Assembly (NCBI RefSeq): GCF_013368755.1
Contig: NC_049562.1
Span: 1,240,001-1,304,000, forward strand
Direction: 5' to 3'
Length of the DNA stretch: 64,000 nucleotides
Origin: Talaromyces rugulosus
Taxonomy: Eukaryota; Ascomycota; Eurotiomycetes; Eurotiales; Trichocomaceae
How positions within the stretch are numbered: position 1 is the first letter of the stretch; the number at the start of each line of letters is the position of its first letter. Shown piece after piece: positions 33,531 to 44,666 of the stretch. Under the pieces are notes generated by a model. It had not been told where the DNA came from and searched no databases. It saw only the letters and a list, made by a program, of their open reading frames with translations. The position numbers and the translations under genes are program-made.

Positions 33531-34811
33531 CTAGTTGTAGCCTCTGCGACGCTTACCCTGGTTACGCACACGAGGCACAACAACGTTTTTGTTAACCTTG
33601 CGTTTGGGGCGGGTTTTGTATCCGGATTTGGTCTGTATCGTAGAGATTAGTATAGAGCAGGGCAAGGAGAAAAAAAAGAACAAAAAGGTGCTACATACCG
33701 GAATACCCCAAGGACTCTTCGGGTCGACATTTCCCTTGGATTTACCACGTCCACCACCGTGGGGATGGTCCATGGCATTCATAGCAACACCACGCACCGT
33801 CGGACGGATACCGAGCCAGCGAGCACGACCAGCTTTTCCGATCTGGGTGTACTGATAGTTGGGATTACTGGCGACGCCTACGGTAGCACAGCAGTCTTTG
33901 TGAATCAAACGGACTTCGCCGCTCTGGAGTCGGATAGTGACATGTTCGGCATTACGCTCCGCTTTTTGTTTCTCGCGCTGGGTGAGTCTCTTTTGCTCGA
34001 CCTTCTCGATCCCGGCCTCGGCTTCGAGCTGCTGCTTGCGCTCCTCGTTCTTCTGCTGCTCGGTACCCTTGGCGATAATAGTTGCAAAAGTCCCTGCACT
34101 TCGGCACAACTGGCCGCCTTTTCCAGGTCGCATACCGACGTTAAAGACCAGCGTACCAACAGGGATCATGTGTAAAGGTAGACAGTTGCCTCTCCATGCA
34201 GTTCGTGCAGCCAGGACACCGGGATCAATGACTCCACCCATACTGTCCCAGAGATCTTGAGGAATGCCGGCCATATAACTTTGGATGACATCGCCAGCTC
34301 TCAAGCCGTCGGCGGCGAGGACATAGCTCAATTTGCGTGTCTCTTTCGATCGAAGCAGAGCGATATGGGCGGTACGGCCGGGATCATGCTCAATCCTTTC
34401 TACGGCGTGCGGTCCAGGGTCGGCTCTGGCAAAGTCGATCATGCGAATTCGTCGCTTGTGACCACCGCCGCGATGCCGAACGGTGATACGGCCGGTATGA
34501 TTACGACCACCCTTGGCTTGACCACGCTTAGGGAATGTCAGTTTGTGTACGGGGCGGCCCTTCCACAGATGGTCGTTGATAGGTCTCCGCAAATGTCTGA
34601 CACCGGGCGTTCGAGGCTTGTACCTGCGGACATGGACACCGACTTCACCTCGGGGTGGTGGAGGCGCAAAGGCGTCCGGGTCGTAGGACGATGATTCGGG
34701 GGCCTTCTCGGTCTCTTGGACGGCGGTTGCGTAAAACCGGACTGCCAGCGGCGATGCACATCGGTATGGCAGCTGCTGCAGGGTCCGAGACAGCAGACGG
34801 GTTTGCAGCAT
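33531..34811 (-). CDS. rml2: Mitochondrial large-subunit ribosomal protein uL2m (RML2)
   Basis: Core protein of the mitoribosomal large subunit at the peptidyl-transferase centre. Exons 34811-33699 and 33632-33531; intron 33698-33633; 404 aa. The N-terminus is a basic, Ser/Leu-rich presequence (LLSRTLQQLPYRCASP, RFYATA). L2 landmarks: KLTFPKRGQAKGGRNHTGRITVRHRGGGHKRR (read in two overlapping parts), GVASNPNYQ, KAGRARWLG, PTVRGVAMNAMDHPHGGG, and GYKTRPKRKVNKNVVV at the end. The insert about 235-275 is Lys/Glu/Gln-rich. Intron 33698-33633 is 66 nt and stop-free, so unspliced RNA would keep frame; splicing restores WGIPTKSGYKTR. ATG is at 34811; the frame beyond is open but lacks ATG nearby. Confidence 0.96.
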   Translation of the reverse strand: MLQTRLLSRTLQQLPYRCASPLAVRFYATAVQETEKAPESSSYDPDAFAPPPPRGEVGVHVRRYKPRTPGVRHLRRPINDHLWKGRPVHKLTFPKRGQAKGGRNHTGRITVRHRGGGHKRRIRMIDFARADPGPHAVERIEHDPGRTAHIALLRSKETRKLSYVLAADGLRAGDVIQSYMAGIPQDLWDSMGGVIDPGVLAARTAWRGNCLPLHMIPVGTLVFNVGMRPGKGGQLCRSAGTFATIIAKGTEQQKNEERKQQLEAEAGIEKVEQKRLTQREKQKAERNAEHVTIRLQSGEVRLIHKDCCATVGVASNPNYQYTQIGKAGRARWLGIRPTVRGVAMNAMDHPHGGGRGKSKGNVDPKSPWGIPVCSTFLFFFFSLPCSILISTIQTKSGYKTRPKRKVNKNVVVPRVRNQGKRRRGYN

Positions 34812-36179
34812 GGCTGCCAATTCGGAGCTGGCCTATCCCAGGCCGCACGGGAGATGTGTTGCTTGATAAAACGCTGGAGAAAAGCGAATTGGGGCGTGAC
34901 TGGGGTGGGCAACCGAGTAGTCGCAGTGGTGCAGGGCCAGCAAGCTCGTTGCACTGGCAGCAGATGGCGGGCGGAGAGGGCAATTGCCGTGGATGGACCT
35001 GCGGACGTTCCTGCCTCGAGCCGAGAAAAGTTGACGATCCATCACCAGCCCCGGCGAAGTCACGTGGAAGGAGCAGCACCGCCACAGACACCCCAAGTGT
35101 GGCGCAGCGGCGCGCAGTCACGTGACGCGGGCGGACGACGGCACAAACACGCCTGTTGCCCCGGCGACGCGGGCGTTGTTGCTCCCCACTGGCGCGCTCC
35201 TCGCATGCACCACGACCCGCCCGTTGTTACGCATAACTAGCACCTGCAAACTCTTCTCTTATTACGCCGTACTATTAGCAGTATTTACTGCTGTGTATTA
35301 TTGTTGTTGTCGTGCCGAATCGCTGCCGTAAATTTGGCCCTCCGGTATTGTCTCTTAAATAGCCCCAGGCGCGTCATCCGTCCTGCTTCGCTTTCTCTCC
35401 AACCTCGCTCCCGTATACACACGTATCCTCGACCCTACAGCCTGTATTATTGCAGCTTTTGACGCGTTCCATATTATACAACCTGCCCAGGTGAGCATTC
35501 CTGTCCTCGTTACGCATTTTTCACCCGTGTCCACTCGTCGTACGGGCAAAAAAACGCGAGAGAGAGAGAGAGAGAGACGCTGGGCGGCCAGTGGGGCATT
35601 ATTACCGTTTCCACGCTAGGCCAAACATCAACCTCTCTTTCTCTCTCGGTCTCTCTCTGCTCCCTTCAATTTCGCCTTGCCCCATTGCCCACTCCCACCA
35701 CCGCCCTCCCCCAATACTTACAAGCTTTGTACATTCCTCAAGCATCTTGTACCTACTCATTCTCACTACCACTATCGAGCACTGCTACACCTGCACGTTT
35801 CCAACACGCTTATACCTTACCGTGTCGCGCGCGCCTCTAATCTCGTGCAGAAGCTGCCAACACCTATCGACGTGACACGCCAGCCTCAGCCGTCAAGTAT
35901 ATTCATCTTGCACTGCATCTTGCTCCTCTAGTATCTCATACCCTCTGAGATTCTCACCCATCGAACCTATATTTCCACGTGAGGTATGTCCCAGGGATAC
36001 GCACTCAGATTCCTCACCCACTCCACTCCAACAGATCAAGGCTAATCCATGGAATGCAGCTAGATAACTGTGACAACGGTCTGACGATCGTTCATATTGG
36101 TCAATTGTACTTCACCTCGACCTCAGCCCGCCTTGATTTTCTTTGAACGCGTCTCTTCTACCATCGACGGTAGAACACC
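34812..36179 (+). promoter_or_regulatory. Divergent RML2 / cyclin B region with long cyclin leader
   Basis: GC-rich near RML2, then the cyclin leader. A TAAATAG element lies near 35355. Candidate 5'-UTR introns are 35491-35850 (CCCAG/GTGAGC ... CTAATCTCGTGCAG) and 35984-36059 (GAG/GTATGT ... GCTAATCC ... GCAG). All ATGs in the leader from 35360 on fall in the second candidate intron, which makes the ATG at 36180 the first in the spliced mRNA. Frames on either strand near 34655-35240 are shadows of RML2 or promoter DNA. Confidence 0.5.
35558..35577 (+). repeat. (GA)10 microsatellite in the cyclin B leader
   Basis: Twenty bases of pure GA within the first candidate leader intron. Confidence 0.85.
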
Positions 36180-37817
36180 ATGCCCCCGGTAAGCTCTTGA
36201 TATTACTAGTCATTTTCAAGCGTTTCTCTTTGTTTTCTTTTTCTTTTTTCTTTCTTTGATTACACTTGCAAATTCCTCTATTGGTTTTGTTATTACTTCT
36301 ACTCTTAATATCAAATCATGTCCTCATTTGATGTGCTTCAGACGCGGAGTCTCCGTCAAAGGACGATCACCAACGAAAACGATGAAAATGGCACATCAAC
36401 GCGTGTGACGCGAGCAAAGGCAGCGGCTCTCACCACTTCTGATATCACCACCGCAGCCAAGAAGCCACTGCAAAGCAAAAAGGCCAACACATCGGTTCCC
36501 ACCGCCAATGGAGCCCAAAGACGACGCCCTGCTCTGGGTGATGTGAGCAATGTCACCAAGACAGACCTCGTTGACGCCAAGGATGGCAAGAAAGCAGCAG
36601 TCAAAGGTGGCCTGACTTCCAAAGCCACTTCCCAGGCCGGTGGTGTGCAGAAGCTTAGCCGGACCAACACGACACGCGCCGCTCTCGGTGTAAAGGATAA
36701 TAACACCAAGAAGGCCACGGTTGAGGTCAAGCGTCCCGGAAGTGGCTCCGGAATTGGCGGCAGCTCGATGAAGCGATCCTCAAGCCAGAAGTCTGTCAAG
36801 GAACAAACTGTTCACAATGAAGAACCGCCTCGCAAGAAGGTTGATGTCGAGAAGAAGAAGTCGGAGATCACAAAGCCCCAAGCCGTCGTCGAGAATGTTG
36901 TTGAAGTGAAGGCCACCGAAATCCCACTAGCCGATGAGCCTTTAGATCTTGATACCGAAGATCTCGACGACCCTCTAATGGCCGCAGAATACGTGGTGGA
37001 AATCTTTGACTACCTCAAAGACCTCGAGCTCGAAACGCTCCCCAACCCAGATTACATTGACCACCAACCCGATCTCGAATGGAAGATGCGTGGCATTCTC
37101 GTCGACTGGCTGATTGAAGTCCACACGCGCTTCAGGTTGCTGCCCGAGACCCTCTTCTTGGCCGTCAATATCATCGATCGTTTCCTCTCTGCCGAAGTTG
37201 TTGCTCTAGACCGCTTACAATTGGTTGGTGTCACCGCCATGTTCATTGCTTCCAAGTATGAGGAGGTTTTGTCGCCTCATGTTGTCAACTTTAGCCACGT
37301 TGCCGATGAGGCTTTCTCGGACAAGGAAATCTTGGATGCCGAGAGACACGTCTTGGCCACACTTGACTACAACATGAGCTATCCCAACCCGATGAACTTC
37401 CTTCGTCGCATCTCGAAAGCTGACAACTACGACATTCAAACTCGCACTTTGGGCAAATATTTGATGGAGCTCAGCTTGCTGGACCACAGGTTCATGGCTT
37501 ACAAGCAAAGCCATATTGGCGCCGCAGCAATGTACCTTGCCCGCGTAATTTTGGATCGATCAGAGTGGGATGCCACCCTTGCACACTACTCGGGCTATAC
37601 GGAAGAGGAGATTCAACCAGTGCTCCAATTGATGATCGACTACCTTCACCGTCCTGTGGCTCACGAGGCTTTCTTCAAAAAGTATGCCAGCAAAAAGTTC
37701 CTCAAGGCTTCTATCGTTACTCGCCAATGGGCAAAGAAGTATCATTCTCTGTATATTGAGAGCTCAATCAAGGTCAACGAAAGCTACGAGGCCCATAATA
37801 AATGTAATGCAGAATGA
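36180..37817 (+). CDS. nimE: G2/mitotic B-type cyclin (NimE-like)
   Basis: Regulatory partner of Cdk1 (NimX) for entry into mitosis. Preferred model: a 9-nt first exon 36180-36188 (MPP), intron 36189-36341 and exon 36342-37817; 494 aa. This gives MPPTRSLRQRTITNENDENG. The alternative ATG at 36318, inside that intron, would give MSSFDVLQTRSLRQ and 499 aa. The N-terminal about 190 residues are disordered and basic; RPALGDVSN is a likely destruction (D) box region (RRRPALGDVSN). The cyclin box N contains MRGILVDWLIEVHTRFRLLPETLFLAVNIIDRFLS (two adjoining parts), and IASKYEEVLSPHV and HIGAAAMYLARVIL mark the second fold. The C-terminus ends CNAE. Confidence 0.95.
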
Positions 37818-38905
37818 TCCACGACTTCTTGATCCTTATTCGGACCACAGCTGGGCGGCGCTATAATGGGAATGACTACGTTTTCTGCCTAGGCGTTTTT
37901 TCTCTTTTCATGCGGGTGCTAGCGGATGGGTTCAATTGCATATTATCACGGCATTAGTTTTTTCTTCGACTTACTTTCTTGACCTTTTCGCCGGCGTTTG
38001 GTTCTCCTCAGGTTGGCAAGGATTATCTTTTTCAATTGTTTTGTTTTCTTGCTTTCTTCCAATTTGTCTGGCAGAGAAGCCGCTTACTGCTTTGATTCGT
38101 GCCTCTCGCTTCGCCCACCTTGTACCGGCGCCAGGCGGCTTTGATGAGCAATTCCTACTTCTGTTGCGACCATAGCGGCTCAGCAACAGACTTTATTTCG
38201 AATACAAAATTTCCGGCGTGAACTCGACAGATACAAAATGGCGCCCGGCATTCACAACAGAGAGATATAATACAGGAGGAAATGGAAAACACTGTCTAGA
38301 CACATGTCTAAAATTCTAGTTTATTGATTGAGGGAGGGCTTCCTTGTGCTTTGTGCGAAGTTGTGTGTTGCAGAAAGCAATTTTGGTTTGTTGCTTATTC
38401 GGATAATGTGGGCTTGGTTGGTACTTGAGTTATTTGATCCCTGACTTTTTTTAATCGGCGTTGTAAATATGCTTTCCTTCGAATGAGACTTGAGATTCTT
38501 ATAACTTGAAATGTTTACTTTACGGTGACTAGAACTTGGACGCGACGTAGGTTGGGTACATACTGAGCCGCTACCAAAGCATAAATGAACCTCGGTAACT
38601 AATGTCGGCACTCGTACCAATGAGATCTAAGAACAACGTTTAGAATCGCGAAAACCTCAACCACGGACGCGACTGGGTTGGTTTTTTAGTCTTGCACCTT
38701 TTTCGAAGTAACCAATCATCTGCGACGATCACTCTCCTCGTATACCTATATAGTAATAGTTAACATTGCTCCCCACGCGATTCGCTCGACTCGACTCAAC
38801 CACATTGATCTTGCTCACGCGAGACACATCCACCCAACCTACATCTCACTCCATACAACGGCGTCGAATAATAGAGAGAAAGAGAAAAAAAAATTTTATT
38901 TCAAC
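37818..38905. other. Spacer between cyclin B and the HIT gene
   Basis: About 1.1 kb containing the cyclin 3' UTR and the HIT-gene promoter. The minus frame at 38321-38620 (Ser/Asn-rich) shows no family and no clear ATG context. No gene called. Confidence 0.4.
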
Positions 38906-39686
38906 ATGCCAGTTCACCCAACATTACCCTCGCCAACATGCCCCTTTTGCGCCATCGCTGCTGCGTATCCTCCCATCCCGCCATCATCGGCTTTGCAACG
39001 AGTGTCCCACCCACCTACTCAAACCAGCAGTAATGAACCATCGTCAAGGGCGTTTTTGATTCTGGCTACGCAGCATGTTCTGGCTTTTTTGGATATTATG
39101 CCTTTGTCCAGGGGCCATATTTTGCTTACGACGAGGAATCATTGGGAGAAAGTTGGGGATGTGGGGGTTAGAGTAGGAGAAGAGGTTAGTCCCTTTCTCG
39201 GATTTGATGTTCAAAAAGAACAAAAGAAAATAGATTGCTTATTGAATTGTTGGGCAGATTGGTAAATGGCTCCCGGTCATCTCTCGAGTAACTATGCGAG
39301 TTATATTCGGAGAAGAGAGTCTGGCAGAAGACCAGCATTGGAATATTGTTCAGAACAATGGTATTGTCTTTTCCCACCTTCTTCTTCCTTTAACAAAATT
39401 ATCGAAACAATATCTTATAAAATCAACAGGTGAAAGAGCAGCCCAGGTGGTTCCTCACGTTCATTTCCACATCATCCCGAGACCACCACTATTGTCTTCC
39501 AGCGCGACGAGACAGTTGTCCAGTTGGACAATGTTTGGTCGAGGGCAGAGGGATGATCTGGACGATGACGAAGGGGAGGAATTGGCACGTCTATTGAGAG
39601 AGGAGCTTGCGAGGGAAGTGAAGCGAGTGAAACGGGACGAGGGTGTTGATTTGGACGTGGATATAGATCACAAGTTAAAGTTGTAG
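38906..39686 (+). CDS. HIT-domain (histidine triad) nucleotide hydrolase-like protein
   Basis: Predicted hydrolase of nucleoside phosphoramidates or dinucleoside polyphosphates. Exons 38906-39184, 39258-39360, 39430-39686; 212 aa. The start has PTCPFCAIA, the usual N-terminal Cys pair. Next are VLAFLDIMPLSRGHILLTTRNHW and the active site QVVPHVHFHIIPRP (His-x-His-x-His). A Trp-Asn pair (HWNIVQNNGERAAQ) precedes it and is rejoined by splicing. A long charged C-terminal extension (about 160-212) with DDDEGEELARLLREELARE is typical of fungal HIT proteins and marks it off from short Hint proteins. The substrate class cannot be decided from sequence. Confidence 0.92.
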
Positions 39687-39847
39687 ATTTTGTGATTTTC
39701 TTTTATTTTCTTTTTTTCTTCTTCGTGAATTGGTGTCACTGTTTCCAACTATCAACTTCCAAATGTTTATTTGCCGACACACTGTGACCGAATTCGGTGA
39801 CTTGGGCGAGCTTATATTCAATTTTCCGTAGTCGAATTGGAGGCGAC

Positions 39848-41526
39848 CTAAGTCTCGGGCTTTTTGGGCTTTTTGAGCTTTTCTTTATTCGGCATAAAAT
39901 ACTGAATTCTCCGTCAGAAAAGTGAAATATCTAGATATGATGGGATGACTACCTTTCGTCTGAATTCGTTCAAGTCATCAGCCGTCACGCCTTGTGCATC
40001 ATCTGTCGCGCGGTGTATCCTCGTATCCAGTGATACTTCTCCCTCGGGCAGTTTCCGATACGTGAGAAGGCGGCGTGCCCCTAATAATGACCAGTCAGAT
40101 ATACATGTAGATAAAATAGCATCAGCAAACGGGTAGTAGAAAAACTCACAGCCCTTGAACTGCTGAACGCTCACATTGACGATTTCCAGTGACGGAGTTG
40201 TTGGAATCATCAATTCAATCTCCTGGTCGTCTGACGTGGGCATCCACATTGCTATTCGCCCTCCTTCGACTAATGTCCGAGCAGCGAAACATAGTATGTC
40301 CTGCTGCATCCGCACGAAGCCATATGGCTTCTTAGGCACTATGAAACCCGGTTGGCTGAATCATTGTTAGTTTAAGGAGTCTTGACATCAGGAAAGATAT
40401 AACAAATACTCACGTATGGGCTGGCTTTCCGTCAATGAACATCGGCTCTGTTGATCGCCCTTCCCTTGCTCCTAGAACTTTTAGTCCTTCGCGTATCCCG
40501 TATGGCGGATCACATACAATACCGTCCAGGAAAGGGACTTGCCGTATAGGGGTGTTTGTGAGATCCGATGTGAAAGCATTTAAAAATTTGCTTTCGGTAC
40601 CGTACTGAGCGAAATTCGAGGAAAGACCGGCAGGGCTTTCTTTTGTAATTGGCTGTTTCCCTTTAAAACTTCTGCCGTCGATATCGGATCCAAGCGTCAT
40701 GGCTCCAAAGTGAGCTGCTGCGAGCAGGAAGCTACCAGTTCCCACAAAAGGGTCAAAGAATATCTTTCCAGGGGCGGCGAGGGCCATATTGGCGGTGACC
40801 AACGATAGCTCTGCGTCCATGGATGTGGTGGCAATGTACTTTCTCTTCTTGAGATCGTATTTTCTAATTGTGTCACGGTTGCTTCGACATATCCAGCGGC
40901 CGAAAAGGGCCATCTTTAGGGGTGTATCTCCCACTCCTTGGTGTGCAGATTCAGAAGCTTCTTCTTGGACAGCACCAGCACCCTTTCTCAGATCGCTCGC
41001 CTCTTTTGAGCTTACATAGTCCTCGAAGATGGCGAATTCTTCTTGGGCATTATGCATGTCAATAGGTCCCTTGAGTCCCACGTACTCGAAGAAAGTCTGG
41101 AAAAGCTTCATTTTCTCTGCTTGAGATCTCTTGCGACTGAAACTGTCGAAGACCATGTGCACAGACACACGTTCGTAGTCCTTCCACCGCGACTCAGTTC
41201 TAGACTTGATGTCGGCCAAAAGCTCTGCATGGCTGACTCCGCGGCCCCAGAGTTCGTAGACATCTTGAGCGAGAATGCTTCGTGAGACTACTTTGCGGGC
41301 TGCTTCGCCATCTGGGAATTTTGCCACGCAAAATGGCGACTGAGTCGATCGATTAGTTTTCCGTCAGAATTTTTTTTTCTCAGATGCAGAATTAACATGG
41401 AATTTTACGTACGTAGTTGTCATACCAAACAAATTCAACGTCGACCCCGACAAGCGTCGCGAGAGCTTCAATCTCCGCGCGCCGAAAGCTTTCGTGGATC
41501 TGCGCAAACCGAATTACATACTCCAT
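39848..41526 (-). CDS. trm11: tRNA (guanine-N2-)-methyltransferase TRM11
   Basis: Catalytic subunit (with Trm112) that forms m2G10 in tRNA. Five exons: 41526-41413, 41339-40414, 40355-40150, 40080-39953, 39901-39848; 475 aa. The N-terminal THUMP-related part reads VIRFAQIHESFRRAEIEALA and ILAQDVYELWGRG. The SAM-binding motif is FFDPFVGTGSFLLAAAHFGA, and catalytic motif IV is GIVCDPPYGIREG (DPPY). After it come the C-terminal QQFKGWARRLLTYRKLPEGE and the short tail YFMPNKEKLKKPKKPET. The last two exons are fixed by the family end and by the frame. Transcribed toward the HIT gene. Confidence 0.94.
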
Positions 41527-42057
41527 GTTCGATTTCACATTTAGAAACCTTGTTAAAACAAGGTGAATCTGAAATGTGTTGTTGTTATTTCAAAGGGAAC
41601 CGATGTGAAGAGGGGAAAGTATGGAGCGGAATCGCCGCTTTTTATTTTTTCTCGATTTGGCGGGGAATGATATATCTTCAACTCTAATCAGAAGACATCA
41701 ACATACGGCGCAGCTTAACAACTCTTATTGATATATTGATATATATGAAAAAATGGTTTATGGTTATAAAAGTATTTGTTCAATAATTAACACGAATAAA
41801 AGTTCATATTGAGATCTGCTATCTTGGTATCACGCGAACACTAACCCTAAATAACCTGTCTGACTGATTATAACACGAAAGGAAAAAAAAACTGACATAC
41901 ACGAATGGATTAATCGATAAATACTGAAACCACAAACTTTGCCTTGCGAATATCTTCCATAACTTCCATATTGCAAAATCCTAGCCCTTGCGCCGTTCCT
42001 CCAGGGAATAAAAGCTTGATGTAATAAAGTGTGAGCTGTAAATACCATAACGCCTCG
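41527..42057. other. AT-rich spacer between TRM11 and sirtuin
   Basis: About 530 bp, TRM11 promoter plus sirtuin 3' end. No gene seen. Confidence 0.4.
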
Positions 42058-43756
42058 CTATGCATTGACGACTCGAAAGGTGTATCGCGATTCATAACCT
42101 TCTTCTTTAATGACGTCAACATTCTGGTCCTTGGGTATCATGCTGTGCTGCAAATCCCATCCTGATTTACGACAGAGCTCGGAGACGACCACGTCGCAAT
42201 CTCCCAGCAAATCAATGTCAAAGCCAATGTGTGACACAGGCTGCTTACTGTTAGCTGAGTGGATATATTTGTACCAGTATGGAATACTTGCCGTGCGGGA
42301 TATGTAAATCTGAGGCACCGTGCTTGGGATAAGACTGGGAACATCCGCCACAGGCGCCACCTTCATAGACGTCCCAATCACAATGACCAAGTCTGCGAGC
42401 TCTCGATCTTCTTGAACCAGACGACGCCCAAACTCATCAGGAAGGTCTTCTCCAAAAAATGTAATATCCGGCTGGAGATTGGTTAGTGGTGTGTCCCAGG
42501 CAAAAACACGATTATCCGTCTACTAACCTTCATAACGCCCGGAGTGGGAATGTCATAGTCGTCTTCTTCCGAATCGTCTCCGAGAAAACCCTTCTTTCGA
42601 TTCGGATGCGAACCATTCGAACTCCGCTTCCGCTTCATTCCCTGTGGCTGAAGAGCAAGGCGCTCTTTGCACGCTTTGCACTCTGGGATATTGCCCGCTT
42701 TGATTGTATCGAAAATGGCGTCGCCGGGAACGTTGAAAGCGCACTTGGTGCATGTTGCCGTTGCAAAAGAACCGTGGCATTGCACAATTTTCTCACGGCT
42801 AACACCCGCGTTGGCCTCGATGTTGTCGATATTTTGAGTATAATTCGTCAACAGCTTGCCTTTGTCTTGTAAAAGTTTGATAAAGGCGTGTGTTGGGGAG
42901 AATTTCTTCTCAGTGGGAAGTATATCTTTGGCAACTGAGAAGAAAATACTCGGGTCCTCATAAAAGAGTTGGATATCAAAGACTTCCTGCGGATCACTCA
43001 GCCCCAAGTGTTCCAACCGTGAGTACAGACCGGTGTCCTTGGAACGAAAGTCGGGGATACCGAGACTGGTAGATATCTAAGCCAAGTCAGAATTGCAAAA
43101 TCAATCAACGAAAAACGAAAACACATACTCCGGCGCCAGTGATGACGATGATATTCTTTGATTTCTCAAGCAATTCCACCGCATCCTGAATTGTATTGTA
43201 CTCTTCCAGTTTCTGCCGCTTCGCAAATTCTCGCGAAATTACAATGCCTAGCAATGGGTGATACGCATCGTCAGGGGCATCTTCGAGGAACGAAGGTGGG
43301 ACAATGCCAAAAGCCGTGAGGAGCTTCTTCGCGGTGATTGTATTTTTCCCGATCGTCTCTTCCACAAATTCAACCTTTCCAATCTCATGCAAGCGCTTGC
43401 GATAGGCAGCGGCTTCCTGCGGTGTACACGAGTCCGGCACTGGTCACAAGAAGACAAATTCAGCGACTGTAACACAATGAATGGGTATAGTAAACCCGGA
43501 CAAGAAACTCACCTGATGAAAGCTGATCGTCGCGAACAAAGTGCAGTGCTTCTTCGTAGAGAGAGTCCGTCTCCCACTCGTCCTCATCGCTCTCTTCCTC
43601 TCCGTCATGGGAAGGCGACGCTAGATCCTTCAATGCTTCATCTGTAAATGTGTTGGCGGCACCGTGTTCGGGGTCGGCGCCGCTCTCCACCGCGTCGAGG
43701 TCCACGAGCGGCTTCTTCAACGCCTCGTCAAGGTCTGGAGATTGCACAAGATCCAT
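42058..43756 (-). CDS. Sir2-family NAD-dependent protein deacetylase (class I, Hst1/Sir2/SIRT1-like)
   Basis: Predicted nuclear NAD+-dependent histone deacetylase. Exons 43756-43513, 43439-43129, 43076-42528, 42471-42292, 42240-42058; 488 aa. An acidic N-terminus precedes [18 protein letters not shown]. Catalytic motifs: [15 protein letters not shown] (183-197), TQNIDNIE, catalytic His in VQCHGSF, Zn ligands in CTKC and CKAC, and [16 protein letters not shown]. An acidic/basic insert ([24 protein letters not shown]) sits in the zinc region. Intron 42291-42241 must use a GC donor (ACG/GCAAGT...GCAG/CCT) to give the conserved [17 protein letters not shown]. Which fungal sirtuin (SirA, HstA-type) it is I cannot settle. 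Confidence 0.94.
42241..42291 (-). other. GC-AG intron in the sirtuin gene
   Basis: On the minus strand the donor is GCAAGT and the acceptor TAAGCAG, length 51 nt, with CTAAC (AGCTAACAG) as branch site close to the acceptor. No GT donor nearby restores the frame. Confidence 0.8.
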
Positions 43757-44666
43757 CCTTGTACGCCAGCGGTGGACACCTTTTCCGACGCCTGCAAAGG
43801 GACAGCAAACTGCTCACATTGGCGTCGTGGCCGACTTGGAGACTTGATATGATATGCAGACTTATTGATTACACTTATCGGCCGGGTATTATGTTAATCC
43901 GGTCCGAGGGGTCCGCTACTCTAAACCTCATTTAGAATAGTGTCCTTGAGAAATCGTAGCTTGTTTCTACTACCACGACAACAATATGTTGACAAGTTGC
44001 ACCAAAAGGCCAAAGGTCCTCTTGGCAGTCAATATATGGTATATACAGCGCCAGCACAATATTATCATCCGCTGGTGATACAGAAAGAGCAAAGCTCTGC
44101 TGATGACAATGTTTTAGCTACAACCAATTACCCGACTGGTTGCGTGAATTCTGATTCTAACACCTTTCCTCCGCCCTTATGGCTGATTCTCCGAATTGTC
44201 GGTGCTTTGGGGAGTGGAGAAACCCATTGCTGTTGCCGATTATCGGCGATGAACCCGTTCGCCGTGAGTCTTACGAGGTAGTAAAAACACTCCCTCAACG
44301 AGGCTATCTGGTTAGACAGGTCACTAGCTGCTTTGTGCTGAATGGGCTTATCAGAGTAGGACAATGTCCACTTGTCGAAAGAGCGTTTCTATTTTAGGAA
44401 TATGGTCTCTTTGTAGGTTGAGACGAACCTATACTTTAGCTTGTTCTTTTTCATATACGGCACAATTTGTCCTGTATATTTCAATAAGTACGAATGCATC
44501 CTGGTTCCCATACTAGCTTACCTAGTACGTGTCTTTATAGGTCTATGTTTACCATAGCTTTCGACAAGTCATGTTCCCTAATCTGGTGTACCTTCATTTC
44601 ACCTACCACCAGCAGGATATCGCTTATCGAGGCAATTGCGATATCTAGAGTTAGGCCATCTATTGT
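43757..44666. other. Sirtuin upstream region and gene-poor spacer
   Basis: About 900 bp with several small frames on both strands, none supportable. Confidence 0.4.

Noticed and set aside
34655..35240. Overlapping frames of 156-174 codons on the plus strand over the RML2 start
   Set aside because: They are antisense to RML2 and its GC-rich promoter, have no family features and differ between frames.
38321..38620. 99-codon minus-strand frame after cyclin B
   Set aside because: Ser/Asn-rich chance frame in an AT-rich spacer without family features.
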